From: CAZGWJ01 sp964529445
Lineage (GTDB): Bacteria; Oederibacteriota; Muellerivitia; Muellerivitales; Muellerivitaceae
Reading direction: 5' to 3'
DNA: 30,892 nt
NCBI GenBank assembly: GCA_964529445.1
Contig: CAZGWJ010000026.1
Location: 1-30,892 of the forward strand
Of the stretch, positions 15,901 to 23,752 are shown piece after piece (the first letter of the stretch is position 1; each line of letters starts with the position of its first letter). The position numbers and the translations under genes are program-made. The notes below the pieces were generated by a model. That model was given only the letters and a program-made list of their open reading frames with translations. It searched no databases and was not told the DNA's origin.

Positions 15901-18351
15901 TTAAATCCCAATATCCGAAAGAGGCCGCGCCTCCGTCTCGCCCGGAAGGATCACATGGATCCCGGGGATACCATCCCCCCTTCGGTGGACCCTCAGGACC
16001 AACGGATGGATGCCCGGCGGCAAGTGGACGCTCCCCTCTGTCCGGGTCTTCCCTCCCGGCCGGGGAAGATGATCGAGGACCCTGCGCCCCGCCACCTCGA
16101 GCCTCACGATATCCCCCGTGTCGGCGAGGAACGAGACCTTCCCGCCCTTCGCCAGGGAGATCGTTCCCGTGATGCGGCATTGCTGGCCCTCGACATCCGG
16201 TGGAAGCGGCGCATCGGGCGTGGACGCGATATCCTCCCGGCTGACGAGGTTGCCGCGCGCCAAGCCGAAGTTCCAGGCCGGAAAGATCCTCCGCCAACCG
16301 GAGGAACTTGCACGCTGTATACGGAAGAGTCCCGACCCTTCCTTCAGTCGCGACGCGGGGATCTCCATCCGGCACAACGCCTTCTCGTTGCGGAGATCGA
16401 TCCGCTTGCAGGGCAGGTCCGGATAGGCCCGCCGGATCCTTCCCAGCCGCTCCTCCTCGTTCCCGAAATCCCCGCTGAGGGAGGCGTAGACCACGACGCC
16501 GGGGACCGCCTCCCCCGGGTCGAGATGGATCGGGTTCGAGGCCTTCATCAGGTAGGCCGGTCGGCCGCCCGAACGCTGGACCGCGAACTGGTGCATCAGG
16601 AAGAAATCCCCCGCGGGAGCGAAGAAGACCCGGAAGTCCTGCGGTTCCGCCTGGAGCAGTCGGTCGATCTCCACGTTGCGGTCCGCCTGCTTCGCGAACT
16701 CTCCCCAGATTCGCGAATCGACGACCGCCCCCGTAGCGAGAATCACGGCAAGACCCAGGACCGCGATGCCCCGCCCGGCCCAGGAACCCGGCACGGCCGA
16801 CCGGATGCCGGCCAAGAGGCGGTCGATCGCCAGGGCCGCCAATGCGAAGGCGGCCGGAAGCCCGCCCAGCAACCGGACGCTGTGAGGATCATCGGAGAAG
16901 GCGTAGGGGAAGAATCCGGCCGCGGCCGTGAGGAGAAGCCAGATGCCCCGGCGATCCGGCCGGGCCAGGAGCGCGGCCAGGCCCAGGAGCAGGGCGGGGA
17001 TGGAAAGGATATCCAGGAACGTGTCGCGGAGGATGTTCATATCCTCCCGGTCCAGGAGCCATCCCCCCGTGAAAAGATGCGTCCAGGTCCGGTCCAGGCC
17101 GGAAGCAAGCACCGCCCACCCCCCCGACAAGGAACTCCGGAAGGCCTGGGAGCTGTTCATCACGTGGTTCGCGAAGAGCGGGTGCAGGACGAGCGGAAGG
17201 ACGATCAGGCAGGCCAACGCGGTCCCGACCGCCCATCCCCGCAGGGCGGAAGCCGAACGATCCTCCTCCCTTCTCGAGAGGATGAACCAGGCCGCCACGG
17301 CGGCCGCGAGGGCCCCGCCCAAAAACGCACCCCCGAAGAGGAACCCCACCCCGGGCGTGGACGGTCCTGCGAAGGCGTTGCGCTTGATGAACTCCGCGGT
17401 GAGCCATCCCCCGCCCGCAAGGGCCAGAAGGGCCGCGGGCCATCCCGCGTTCCGGACCGATGCGGAGAACGCCACGGCCGCGAGCATCGAGAGCGCGGTG
17501 AAGAGAAGAAGGGGCCGGATCCCGGTGTAGGTGTAGGCGGCGGCGCCCAGGACGGCGCCCCAAGCCAGGAACCGTCCCAGGCGGGGCTCCTTCAGGACGC
17601 GCAAGCTGAAGAGAAGCACCAGCGCGGCGGCCAGCGTCGTGGAAACCCCGCGCGTGCAGGCGATCGACATGATGATCATCGGCTTGGAGACGGCGGCCAG
17701 GGCCGCCATCACGAGTCCCAGGCGGCGGCTCCCCAGTTCGCTGCCGACGAGATAAAGCATCCAGACAGCCGCCAAGTCGATGAGCGCGCTCCCCACGTTG
17801 GCAACGGCATAGGGGGACAGCCCGGGCACGCAGCGCCACAGGAGTGCCAGGAAATAAGTGAAGAAGGGTTCCCGGCTCCCGACGTGGAAGAGAAGGGCGT
17901 TCTCGCCCAGTTCGATGGTGTTGAGCGTCTCGATGATCTCCCAGAAGGGATCCCAGCCCCAGGTCGGATGGAACTCCTGGAACCGGTGGAGCCGCAACCA
18001 CGCCCCCAGGAGCAGGAAGACCGCCAGCCAGGCCCTGGCCGCGACGGGGGAAAAATCTTCCGGGGCGTCGCCTCGGCCCATCAGGCGGAAAGCCGCCACG
18101 ACCAGCAGGAACCCGGCCCCGGCGGCGGCTACGGCCGGAAAACCCGGTATGGGTTCCAAGCCGGGGAGAAGGAAATGGAAGGGCGGGCGCAAAGCCCAGA
18201 AGGAGGCCATGAGAAGGAACCCGGCCGAGAGCATCGCCCACGCGACCCAGGAAAACCGCGCCGGGGATGGAGCCGGGACGGCAGAGGGTGGAGCCTCCGC
18301 CCGGTCCCTGCGGCGGACGCCTCGTGCGGCCCTGCGGATCTTACGAACCAA
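15901..18351 (-). CDS. GT-C membrane glycosyltransferase with C-terminal PA14-like domain (paralogue 2)
   Basis: An 816-residue inner-membrane protein with the same plan as the gene at 13131-15674: a basic N-terminus, about twelve hydrophobic segments, an acidic first loop (FHPTWGWDPFWE near residue 127), the shared GSREPFFTYF motif near 158, and a C-terminal PA14-like sandwich (about 690-805; GKVSFLADTGDIVRLEVAGR, then VHLPPGIHPLVLRVH). The start is TTG 18351, five bases after GGGGAGG, and lies 18 bases beyond the CstA-family gene, so the two are probably cotranscribed. An isolated glycan-transfer role at the periplasmic face is inferred. Donor and acceptor cannot be deduced. Confidence 0.75.
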   Translation of the reverse strand: MVRKIRRAARGVRRRDRAEAPPSAVPAPSPARFSWVAWAMLSAGFLLMASFWALRPPFHFLLPGLEPIPGFPAVAAAGAGFLLVVAAFRLMGRGDAPEDFSPVAARAWLAVFLLLGAWLRLHRFQEFHPTWGWDPFWEIIETLNTIELGENALLFHVGSREPFFTYFLALLWRCVPGLSPYAVANVGSALIDLAAVWMLYLVGSELGSRRLGLVMAALAAVSKPMIIMSIACTRGVSTTLAAALVLLFSLRVLKEPRLGRFLAWGAVLGAAAYTYTGIRPLLLFTALSMLAAVAFSASVRNAGWPAALLALAGGGWLTAEFIKRNAFAGPSTPGVGFLFGGAFLGGALAAAVAAWFILSRREEDRSASALRGWAVGTALACLIVLPLVLHPLFANHVMNSSQAFRSSLSGGWAVLASGLDRTWTHLFTGGWLLDREDMNILRDTFLDILSIPALLLGLAALLARPDRRGIWLLLTAAAGFFPYAFSDDPHSVRLLGGLPAAFALAALAIDRLLAGIRSAVPGSWAGRGIAVLGLAVILATGAVVDSRIWGEFAKQADRNVEIDRLLQAEPQDFRVFFAPAGDFFLMHQFAVQRSGGRPAYLMKASNPIHLDPGEAVPGVVVYASLSGDFGNEEERLGRIRRAYPDLPCKRIDLRNEKALCRMEIPASRLKEGSGLFRIQRASSSGWRRIFPAWNFGLARGNLVSREDIASTPDAPLPPDVEGQQCRITGTISLAKGGKVSFLADTGDIVRLEVAGRRVLDHLPRPGGKTRTEGSVHLPPGIHPLVLRVHRRGDGIPGIHVILPGETEARPLSDIGI

Positions 18352-18369
18352 TGCGTCCTCCCCGTCCGG

Positions 18370-20001
18370 TCAGGACATCTTCCTCTTGCCCGCGACCATC
18401 CGGACGTTCTCCACCACCAGGAACAGGGCCAGCAGGACCAGGATGATCCCGATGGACGAAAGCATGTGGTTCCCCGCCTTCAGGAACCCCTGGATCTGCC
18501 AGGCCAGGGCCCCCAGGGTCGTCACGAGCATGAAAAGGGCGGGATAAAGCGTGTATCCCGTGGGCTTCTTCCGGGCGAGCAGGTAGGTGGACATGACCAT
18601 GAGGCCAAGGGCCGCCACCAGCTGGTTGGAAGCGCCGAAGATGGGCCAGATGGCCGTCCAGTTGCCCATGGCCAGGTAGGCGGCGGCCAGCACGATGAGC
18701 GTGGTGGACGCGAAGTGGTTCTTGAAGAGACGGATGCCCCATGCCTCCCCGAAGAGTTCCTCGGTGATGTAGCGGGCGATGCGGGTGGCCGAATCCAGCG
18801 TGGTCATCACGAAGGCGTTGAGCGTGGTCATGGCGATGAGGGTGCCGAGAGTGCTCCCCAAAAGCGGCGCCACCAGCTGACCGTATCCGGCCCCGAAGGT
18901 CCCGATCCAGTTGCCGCCCTTGAGCATCTCGGGATACACGGGAGCCCCGCCGGGTCCCTCGGCGCTCCACCGCAGGCCCGCCGTGACCGCCAGGAGCGCC
19001 AGGACGGCCAGGACGCCCTCCAGGATCATGGCACCGTATCCGATGCGCCGCGCGTCCCTCTCGTTGTCCAACTGCTTGGAGGTCGTTCCCGAGGCGATGA
19101 GGGAATGGAACCCCGACACGGCCCCGCAGGCGATGAGCACGAAAAGCATCGGCCACAGGGGGCCCTGCGCGGACGAGAAGGACACGAAGGCGGGGGTGTT
19201 CATGGCCGGTCGGCTCAGGGCCAGGCCGAGGTAGCCGAGGAGAAGCCCGAAGAAGAGGATGAAGGTCGAGAGGTAATCGCGCGGCTGGAGCAGGATGTTG
19301 ACCGGGATGATGGAGGCCACGAAGGCGTAGGCCAACAGGATGACGATCCAACCGGTCATGGAACCCCAGGAGAGCGGCACGAAGTGGCCCAGGACCAGCA
19401 ACCCCGCCAACAGAAGCAATCCGGCGGCGGTGGACAGGAAGGACCCCGCGCGCCAGCGGTAGATCATCAGGCCCACGAGCACGGCCACCGGGATCAAGCC
19501 GAAGGTCGGGATGACGATGCGCGGTTCCTCCACCAGGGTCTTGGCCGTGACGGCCGCGAAGACCGCCACCACCAGCACGAGGGAGAGCCAGAGGAAGCAG
19601 GCCAGGAGGACCCGCGCCCGGCGGCCCATGACGGTCTCGGCCACCTGGGCGATGGACTTCCCCTGGTGGCGGATGGAGGCCATGAGCGCCGAGAAGTCGT
19701 GCACGGCGCCGATGAAGACGGAACCCAGCACGATCCAGACGACGGCCGGGACCCATCCCCAGAGCGCCGCGGCCACCACGGGGCCGATGATGGGGCCCGC
19801 GCCCGCGATGCCGGCGAAGTGGTGCCCGAAGAGGATGAGCCAGTTCTTCGCGGGGACGTAATCCACGCCGTCCCTCATCGCGTGGGCAGGGGTCTTCTTT
19901 TTCGGGTTGATGTCCCAGAGCCCCGCGATCCATCTTCCATAGAACCGGTAACCCAGTCCCAGCAGGAGGACTGCGATCGTTCCGACGACCAGCGAATTCA
20001 T
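18370..20001 (-). CDS. CstA-family carbon starvation/peptide (pyruvate) transporter
   Basis: A polytopic inner-membrane protein of 543 residues in the CstA family, whose members take up peptides or pyruvate under carbon limitation. Family signatures are GYRFYGRWIAGLWDINP near the start, HHFAGIAGAGPIIGPVVAA, GSVFIGAVHDFSALMAS, and FHSLIASGTTSKQLDNE. Roughly fifteen hydrophobic segments are evident. It is shorter than the roughly 700-residue E. coli CstA, as in the short CstA forms of other phyla. The start ATG 20001 has GGAAGGGA upstream; a longer frame to 20040 lacks support. It precedes a GT-C gene by 18 bases and follows the propeller-like gene by 64, so the three may be one transcript without an obvious functional link. 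Confidence 0.85.
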   Translation of the reverse strand: MNSLVVGTIAVLLLGLGYRFYGRWIAGLWDINPKKKTPAHAMRDGVDYVPAKNWLILFGHHFAGIAGAGPIIGPVVAAALWGWVPAVVWIVLGSVFIGAVHDFSALMASIRHQGKSIAQVAETVMGRRARVLLACFLWLSLVLVVAVFAAVTAKTLVEEPRIVIPTFGLIPVAVLVGLMIYRWRAGSFLSTAAGLLLLAGLLVLGHFVPLSWGSMTGWIVILLAYAFVASIIPVNILLQPRDYLSTFILFFGLLLGYLGLALSRPAMNTPAFVSFSSAQGPLWPMLFVLIACGAVSGFHSLIASGTTSKQLDNERDARRIGYGAMILEGVLAVLALLAVTAGLRWSAEGPGGAPVYPEMLKGGNWIGTFGAGYGQLVAPLLGSTLGTLIAMTTLNAFVMTTLDSATRIARYITEELFGEAWGIRLFKNHFASTTLIVLAAAYLAMGNWTAIWPIFGASNQLVAALGLMVMSTYLLARKKPTGYTLYPALFMLVTTLGALAWQIQGFLKAGNHMLSSIGIILVLLALFLVVENVRMVAGKRKMS

Positions 20002-20065
20002 GTTCCATTCCCTTCCGCGGGAGGAACCGCCCCCCGCCAACGACCGGGCACGACGAGGGGATCCC

Positions 20066-21190
20066 TCATCGTCCCCGGATGAACGACGCGTCCTCGGGTA
20101 CCGCGTTCAGGGGCGCGGGTCCTTCCGTGAGTGAACGCCTGAAGGCGAGGATCCTTCCCTGGTCCGGGTCCACGAGATAGGCGCCCGAGGGGCGCCGCGG
20201 ACGCGCTTTCGCCTTCCGGTTCGCCCGTTTTTCCGTCTCCGGTACCGCAGAGACCCACAACAGCGTTCGCTGCCCGCTTTTCGCCAGGGAGAGGGTATGC
20301 CGGGCTTCCGCGGTCGCGGAGAGCGGCTTCTCCCATAGCAGGTTCTTTCCGCGGTCGAAGCAGTACAGGGTGGCCTTCTTCCCGGCCACGACCAGGGTGC
20401 GTCCCGAGGTCGTTCGCACGGCATCCTGGGTCTTGACAAGACCGTTCTTGGCGTCGAGGAACCAATCGACCCGGTCCTCCCGGAAGTTGACTTCCGCCAC
20501 CTGGGGTGGCGCGCCCATCCCGACGGTGTTCACCCGCATCGTGACGAGGAAGTTGCCGTTGTCGGGGCAGACGCTCACCCGCTGCGGCGCGGCGGGCAAT
20601 TTGAACTCCCAACGGATCTTCGGGGCCCGGGTCCGCGCCTCGCCCAGGATCAGCCGGTTCAAGGTGCAATCGGAAGCCAGGATGAGGGCAGGCTCGCCCC
20701 TCCATCCCCAATCGGCGCCTACGGCGTTCACCAGGCAAGGCAGGTTCATCTCCTCCCATGTCCAAAGAGTGCGATAGACGCCCTCGGAGGTCCGCCGAAC
20801 GCAGGACACGATCCCGGGGCCTCCGGTCAGGATGAAAGAACCGTCCTTCTGGGACTGGACATCGCGAACCTCCCCTTCCGACCAGAGGGTGGATGCCCGG
20901 CCTTCCTTCAAGGAAAGCCGGATCAGGCCATCCGCCCCCTCGCAAAGGAGGAGGGGGGGCAGGGCGAAGGAGGAGAGATCCGGGGTGGGGGTGGGGGAAG
21001 GCTTCAAGGCACCCCGAGGGGCCGCATTCAGTAGTGCCGTTTGAATAAGCAGGGAGACGATCGCGACCAGGATCCGCGCAGACCGGGAGGTGCGAAAAGT
21101 TTGAAAAGTGCGAAGGTTTGAAAAGGATGAACAGCAGGCTGAACGCTGGAAAACATTCACACTTTTCAAACCTTCAAACCTTTCACACAT
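20066..21190 (-). CDS. Predicted exported propeller-like protein of unknown function
   Basis: A protein of up to 374 residues with a hydrophobic segment, ARILVAIVSLLIQTALLNAA, at about 38-57 that looks like a signal peptide, followed by a Pro/Thr-rich linker (LKPSPTPTPDLS). The remainder shows repeated short strands and turn motifs such as DGSFILTGGPG, DNGNFLVTMR and RTLVVAGKKATLYCFDRG, typical of PQQ/WD-like beta-propellers. I do not recognise a specific family. The start is uncertain: ATG 21190 (six bases after the upstream stop, no Shine-Dalgarno) or GTG about 30 bases on. In either case the first residues (RTFQTFRTS) are encoded by a TTTGAAAAG-type intergenic repeat, unusual for a signal peptide. 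Function unknown. Confidence 0.6.
   Translation of the reverse strand: MCERFEGLKSVNVFQRSACCSSFSNLRTFQTFRTSRSARILVAIVSLLIQTALLNAAPRGALKPSPTPTPDLSSFALPPLLLCEGADGLIRLSLKEGRASTLWSEGEVRDVQSQKDGSFILTGGPGIVSCVRRTSEGVYRTLWTWEEMNLPCLVNAVGADWGWRGEPALILASDCTLNRLILGEARTRAPKIRWEFKLPAAPQRVSVCPDNGNFLVTMRVNTVGMGAPPQVAEVNFREDRVDWFLDAKNGLVKTQDAVRTTSGRTLVVAGKKATLYCFDRGKNLLWEKPLSATAEARHTLSLAKSGQRTLLWVSAVPETEKRANRKAKARPRRPSGAYLVDPDQGRILAFRRSLTEGPAPLNAVPEDASFIRGR
21090..21188. repeat. TTTGAAAAG-type low-complexity inverted repeat
   Basis: AAGGTTTGAAAAG (21113-21125) is the perfect reverse complement of CTTTTCAAACCTT (21162-21174), within longer runs of the same word on both sides (GTGCGAAAAGTTTGAAAAGT from 21090; CTTTTCAAACCTTCAAACCT to 21188). 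It sits at the 5' end of the gene read from 21190. Confidence 0.75.
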
Positions 21191-21196
21191 GGTTGT

Positions 21197-21673
21197 TCAC
21201 GCTAGCCAGAACTGGATGATCTCGAAACTGCGGTTGGCCTCGCGCAGGCGCAGGCTCAGGGTCGTCACCAGCAGGTCCTGGATGCGAAGGGCCGTGCCGG
21301 GGTGCTTCCCCTTCAGGCCCTCGTAGTCGGCCTGGGAAAGATGGTAAAGGACGGTATCGTCCTCGGCGACGGCGTCGGCCGAGCGGGGGGCCCCGTCCAC
21401 CAGGGCCATCTCGCCGAACAGCTGCCCGGAGGACAGGATGGTCAGCAACTGCTCCTGCTTTTTCCCCTTCTCCTCCGGGTCCACCATGCGACGGATCTTG
21501 ACCCGCCCCGTCCGGATGAGGAAAAAACCGTCCCCGCGATCGCCCTCCGCGAAAACCGCCTGCCCGGTCGGCACCGTCACGGGCCGAAGGACCTCGCCGA
21601 GCGCTTCCCAATCGCGTTCGTTGAAATGGCGGTACGGCACCGCCGTCTTGAACACCCCCACGTCGACGGGCAA
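21197..21673 (-). CDS. Cyclic-nucleotide-binding domain protein
   Basis: A protein of about 158 residues formed by a single CRP-type cNMP-binding fold. VFAEGDRGDGFFLIRTGRVKI is the glycine-turn beta-roll, and LFGEMALVDGAPRSADAVAE is the phosphate-binding cassette (GE..L....R.A). The C-terminal helices (LLVTTLSLRLREANRSFEII) end without a helix-turn-helix, so it is probably not a transcription factor by itself; it may be a signalling adaptor. I prefer the TTG start at 21673 because GAGGAGG lies four bases upstream; a TTG at 21697 in the same frame is possible. It reads divergently from amrS and leads into the propeller-like gene. Confidence 0.8.
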   Translation of the reverse strand: MPVDVGVFKTAVPYRHFNERDWEALGEVLRPVTVPTGQAVFAEGDRGDGFFLIRTGRVKIRRMVDPEEKGKKQEQLLTILSSGQLFGEMALVDGAPRSADAVAEDDTVLYHLSQADYEGLKGKHPGTALRIQDLLVTTLSLRLREANRSFEIIQFWLA

Positions 21674-21723
21674 AGGACCCTCCTCAAAATGCGGCAAGCC
21701 CCGAAAAGCGGCGCCCCGCGTTC

Positions 21724-21729
21724 ATTGTA
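21724..21729 (-). promoter_or_regulatory. -10 box TACAAT ahead of the cNMP-binding gene
   Basis: On the minus strand this reads CCCTACAATGAAC, about 50 bases before the preferred TTG start, giving an ordinary leader with room for the GAGGAGG site. No clear -35 box. Confidence 0.4.
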
Positions 21730-21778
21730 GGGGATTTCCCCGCCCAAAACCACGCCCGCGCCGGAGGCCCCGGCATCC

Positions 21779-21784
21779 TATAAT
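21779..21784 (+). promoter_or_regulatory. -10 box TATAAT of a probably leaderless promoter (amrS)
   Basis: A perfect TATAAT ends nine bases before the ATG at 21794. The predicted transcript start is within about three bases of the start codon, and no Shine-Dalgarno is present. Confidence 0.5.
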
Positions 21785-21793
21785 GGTTAAACC

Positions 21794-22870
21794 ATGTCCT
21801 CGCGACCCACCCTCGAGCAGTTCCTGGATGAACGGACCGCAACCGGTATCCTGTTCCGGAAGCTGGATGAAGGGGACGTCGAATGCTTCGCCTGCGCCCA
21901 CCGCTGTCGCCTGAAGGAGGGACAAAGGGGCGTCTGTCGCGTCCGCTTCAACCGCAGGGGCGAATTGCGGGTACCCTTCGGCTATGTGGCGGGTCTCGCG
22001 GCCGATCCCGTCGAGAAGAAGCCCTTCTTCCACGTCCTGCCCGGTTCCCGGGCCCTCTCCTTCGGGATGTTGGGATGCAACTTCCACTGCGACTTCTGCC
22101 AGAACTGGGTCTCCAGCCAGGCGCTCCGCGACTCGGCCTCGGAGGGTTCGGCCCGCGCGGTGCGGGACCTGACGGCCTCCGCCGTCGTGGAAGCGGCCCT
22201 GCGGGAGCATTGCCCCCTCGTCACGTCCACCTACAACGAGCCCCTCATCACGGCCGAATGGGCCGCCGAGATCTTCCGACACGCGCACGAGAGGGGCCTT
22301 CTCACCTCGTTCGTCTCGAACGGCCACGCCACCCGGGAAGTCCTGCACGCCCTACGCCCCCACCTGGACGTCTTCAAGGTGGACCTGAAGTGCTTCAGCG
22401 ACGCGACCTACCGGAAGGTCATCGGCGGGAAGCTTTCCGCCGTCCGGGAAACCATCGGGGAGGCCCACGCAATGGGCTATTGGGTCGAAGTGGTGACCCT
22501 CGTGATCCCCGGCATGAACGATTCCGAGAAGGAGCTCCGGGAGATGGCCCGCTTCCTCGCGGACGTCTCGATGGACATCCCCTGGCACCTCACGGCGTTT
22601 CATCCCCAGTACCGGATGGACGACCGTCCCTGGACCGCGCCGGAAACCCTGGAGAGGGCCCGCGCGTGGGGCCGGGAAGCGGGCCTGCGTTTCGTGTACA
22701 CGGGAAACCGTCCGGGGGAAATCGGGGACTCCGAGGACACCTTCTGCCCCTCCTGCGGGGAGCGGCTCATCGAGCGCAGGGGTTTCCGCGTGACGGCGAA
22801 CCGGATGAAGGACGGCGCCTGCCCGAAGTGCGGGGAGAAGATCCCCGGCCTCTGGAAAACCCCTGCGTAA
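21794..22870 (+). CDS. amrS: AmmeMemoRadiSam system radical SAM protein
   Basis: A cytosolic radical SAM enzyme of the AmrS family (related to pyruvate-formate-lyase activating enzymes). The 358 residues show an N-terminal Cys cluster (CFACAHRCRL and C48, about 31-48), the family segment VEKKPFFHVLPGS, the [4Fe-4S] motif CNFHCDFC at about 95-102, STYNEPLI, and FKVDLKCFSDATYRKV. A C-terminal zinc ribbon CPSC...CPKC (318/321/343/346) follows, possibly a rubredoxin-like extension. The usual partners (the Memo-like and AMMECR1-like proteins) are not in this window, so the system role is inferred from the family only. It starts leaderless and is divergent from the cNMP-binding gene. Confidence 0.85.
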   Translation: MSSRPTLEQFLDERTATGILFRKLDEGDVECFACAHRCRLKEGQRGVCRVRFNRRGELRVPFGYVAGLAADPVEKKPFFHVLPGSRALSFGMLGCNFHCDFCQNWVSSQALRDSASEGSARAVRDLTASAVVEAALREHCPLVTSTYNEPLITAEWAAEIFRHAHERGLLTSFVSNGHATREVLHALRPHLDVFKVDLKCFSDATYRKVIGGKLSAVRETIGEAHAMGYWVEVVTLVIPGMNDSEKELREMARFLADVSMDIPWHLTAFHPQYRMDDRPWTAPETLERARAWGREAGLRFVYTGNRPGEIGDSEDTFCPSCGERLIERRGFRVTANRMKDGACPKCGEKIPGLWKTPA

Positions 22871-22877
22871 TACAAAG

Positions 22878-23001
22878 CCAACGCGAAGCCGCGAAGAACG
22901 GCGAAGTTAATTCCCCGGAAGGATCTATGTCGTGAATGTTCCGGATTCGAACATCATCTTCCATTCAACTCTTTCTTCGCGGCTTCGCGGCTTCGCGTTG
23001 G
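22878..23001. repeat. GAAGCCGCGAAG-type inverted repeat
   Basis: CCAACGCGAAGCCGCGAAG (22878-22896) is the perfect 19-bp reverse complement of 22983-23001, with an 86-base spacer. The spacer holds a smaller hairpin, ATGTTC/GAACAT. It fills the gap between amrS and the rhomboid gene and resembles the other word-repeat elements of this window. Confidence 0.8.
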
Positions 23002-23012
23002 ATGTGAATTAG

Positions 23013-23660
23013 ATGTTCATTTTACCGGTCGAGGAAGGGCATCCGACGAGGCGGTTCCCTCTCGTCAATGTCCTGTTGATCGTCGCGAACGTCTGGGTCT
23101 TCCTCAAGACGGCCACCCACCCCGCCTACGAGCGCCTGGTGCTCACCCACGGTTTCGTCGCGGCCGCGCCGTCGCTCCAGGACGTCGTCACCTCCATGTT
23201 CCTGCACGGGGGTCTGGCCCACCTGGCCGGGAACATGTACTTCCTCTACGTCTTCGGCGACAACGTGGAGGACCGGCTGGGCCGCGGCCGCTTCCTCCTT
23301 TTCTACCTCCTATGCGGCCTGGGAGCCGTCCTCTTTCAATGGTGGCAGGACCCCTTCGCGACCGTGCCCATGATCGGCGCCTCCGGCGCCATTTCGGGCA
23401 TCTGCGCGCTCTATATGCTGATGTTCCCGAACGTGCCCTTCCGCTGGGTCTTCTTCTTCATCGTCTGGCCCCTCTTCTCCATCCCCACCAACGCCCTGAT
23501 GGTGGTGGGACTCTGGTTCGTCCAGCAATACCTCATGGCGGTCTGGACCCCGGTCACCGTCCAGGGCGGCGTGGCCTTCTGGGCCCACGTGGGAGGCTTC
23601 GCCACCGGGGTCCTTCTTTTCGTTTTCTTCGCCCCGAAGAGTCCGAAAAGGAAGCGCTGA
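23013..23660 (+). CDS. Rhomboid family intramembrane serine protease
   Basis: A 215-residue inner-membrane protease of six helices cleaving transmembrane substrates. The catalytic dyad is visible: Ser at about 124 in GASGAISG and His at about 192 in AHVGGFATG. The L1-loop/HxxxN motif appears as HGGLAHLAGNMYFLYVFG. A short basic tail (PKSPKRKR) ends the protein. No good Shine-Dalgarno precedes ATG 23013; the inverted repeat ends 11 bases upstream. Substrates are unknown. The next gene, encoding an exported protein, follows after 92 bases on the same strand. Confidence 0.9.
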   Translation: MFILPVEEGHPTRRFPLVNVLLIVANVWVFLKTATHPAYERLVLTHGFVAAAPSLQDVVTSMFLHGGLAHLAGNMYFLYVFGDNVEDRLGRGRFLLFYLLCGLGAVLFQWWQDPFATVPMIGASGAISGICALYMLMFPNVPFRWVFFFIVWPLFSIPTNALMVVGLWFVQQYLMAVWTPVTVQGGVAFWAHVGGFATGVLLFVFFAPKSPKRKR

Positions 23661-23752
23661 CCGGCGTTTTTTGCCGGAACCGGAGCCGGGGCCTGAGGGT
23701 CCAATTGATCGAGCGGGCAGGACTGCCGGGAAAACGCGGGAAAGGCGTGAAC

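Noticed and set aside
15955..20082. A 1375-codon open frame on the plus strand
   Set aside because: It is antisense to the second PA14 GT-C gene and the CstA-family gene, has no recognisable domain, and its composition (Gly/Arg/Pro/Glu/His-rich) is typical of shadow frames in high-G+C DNA.
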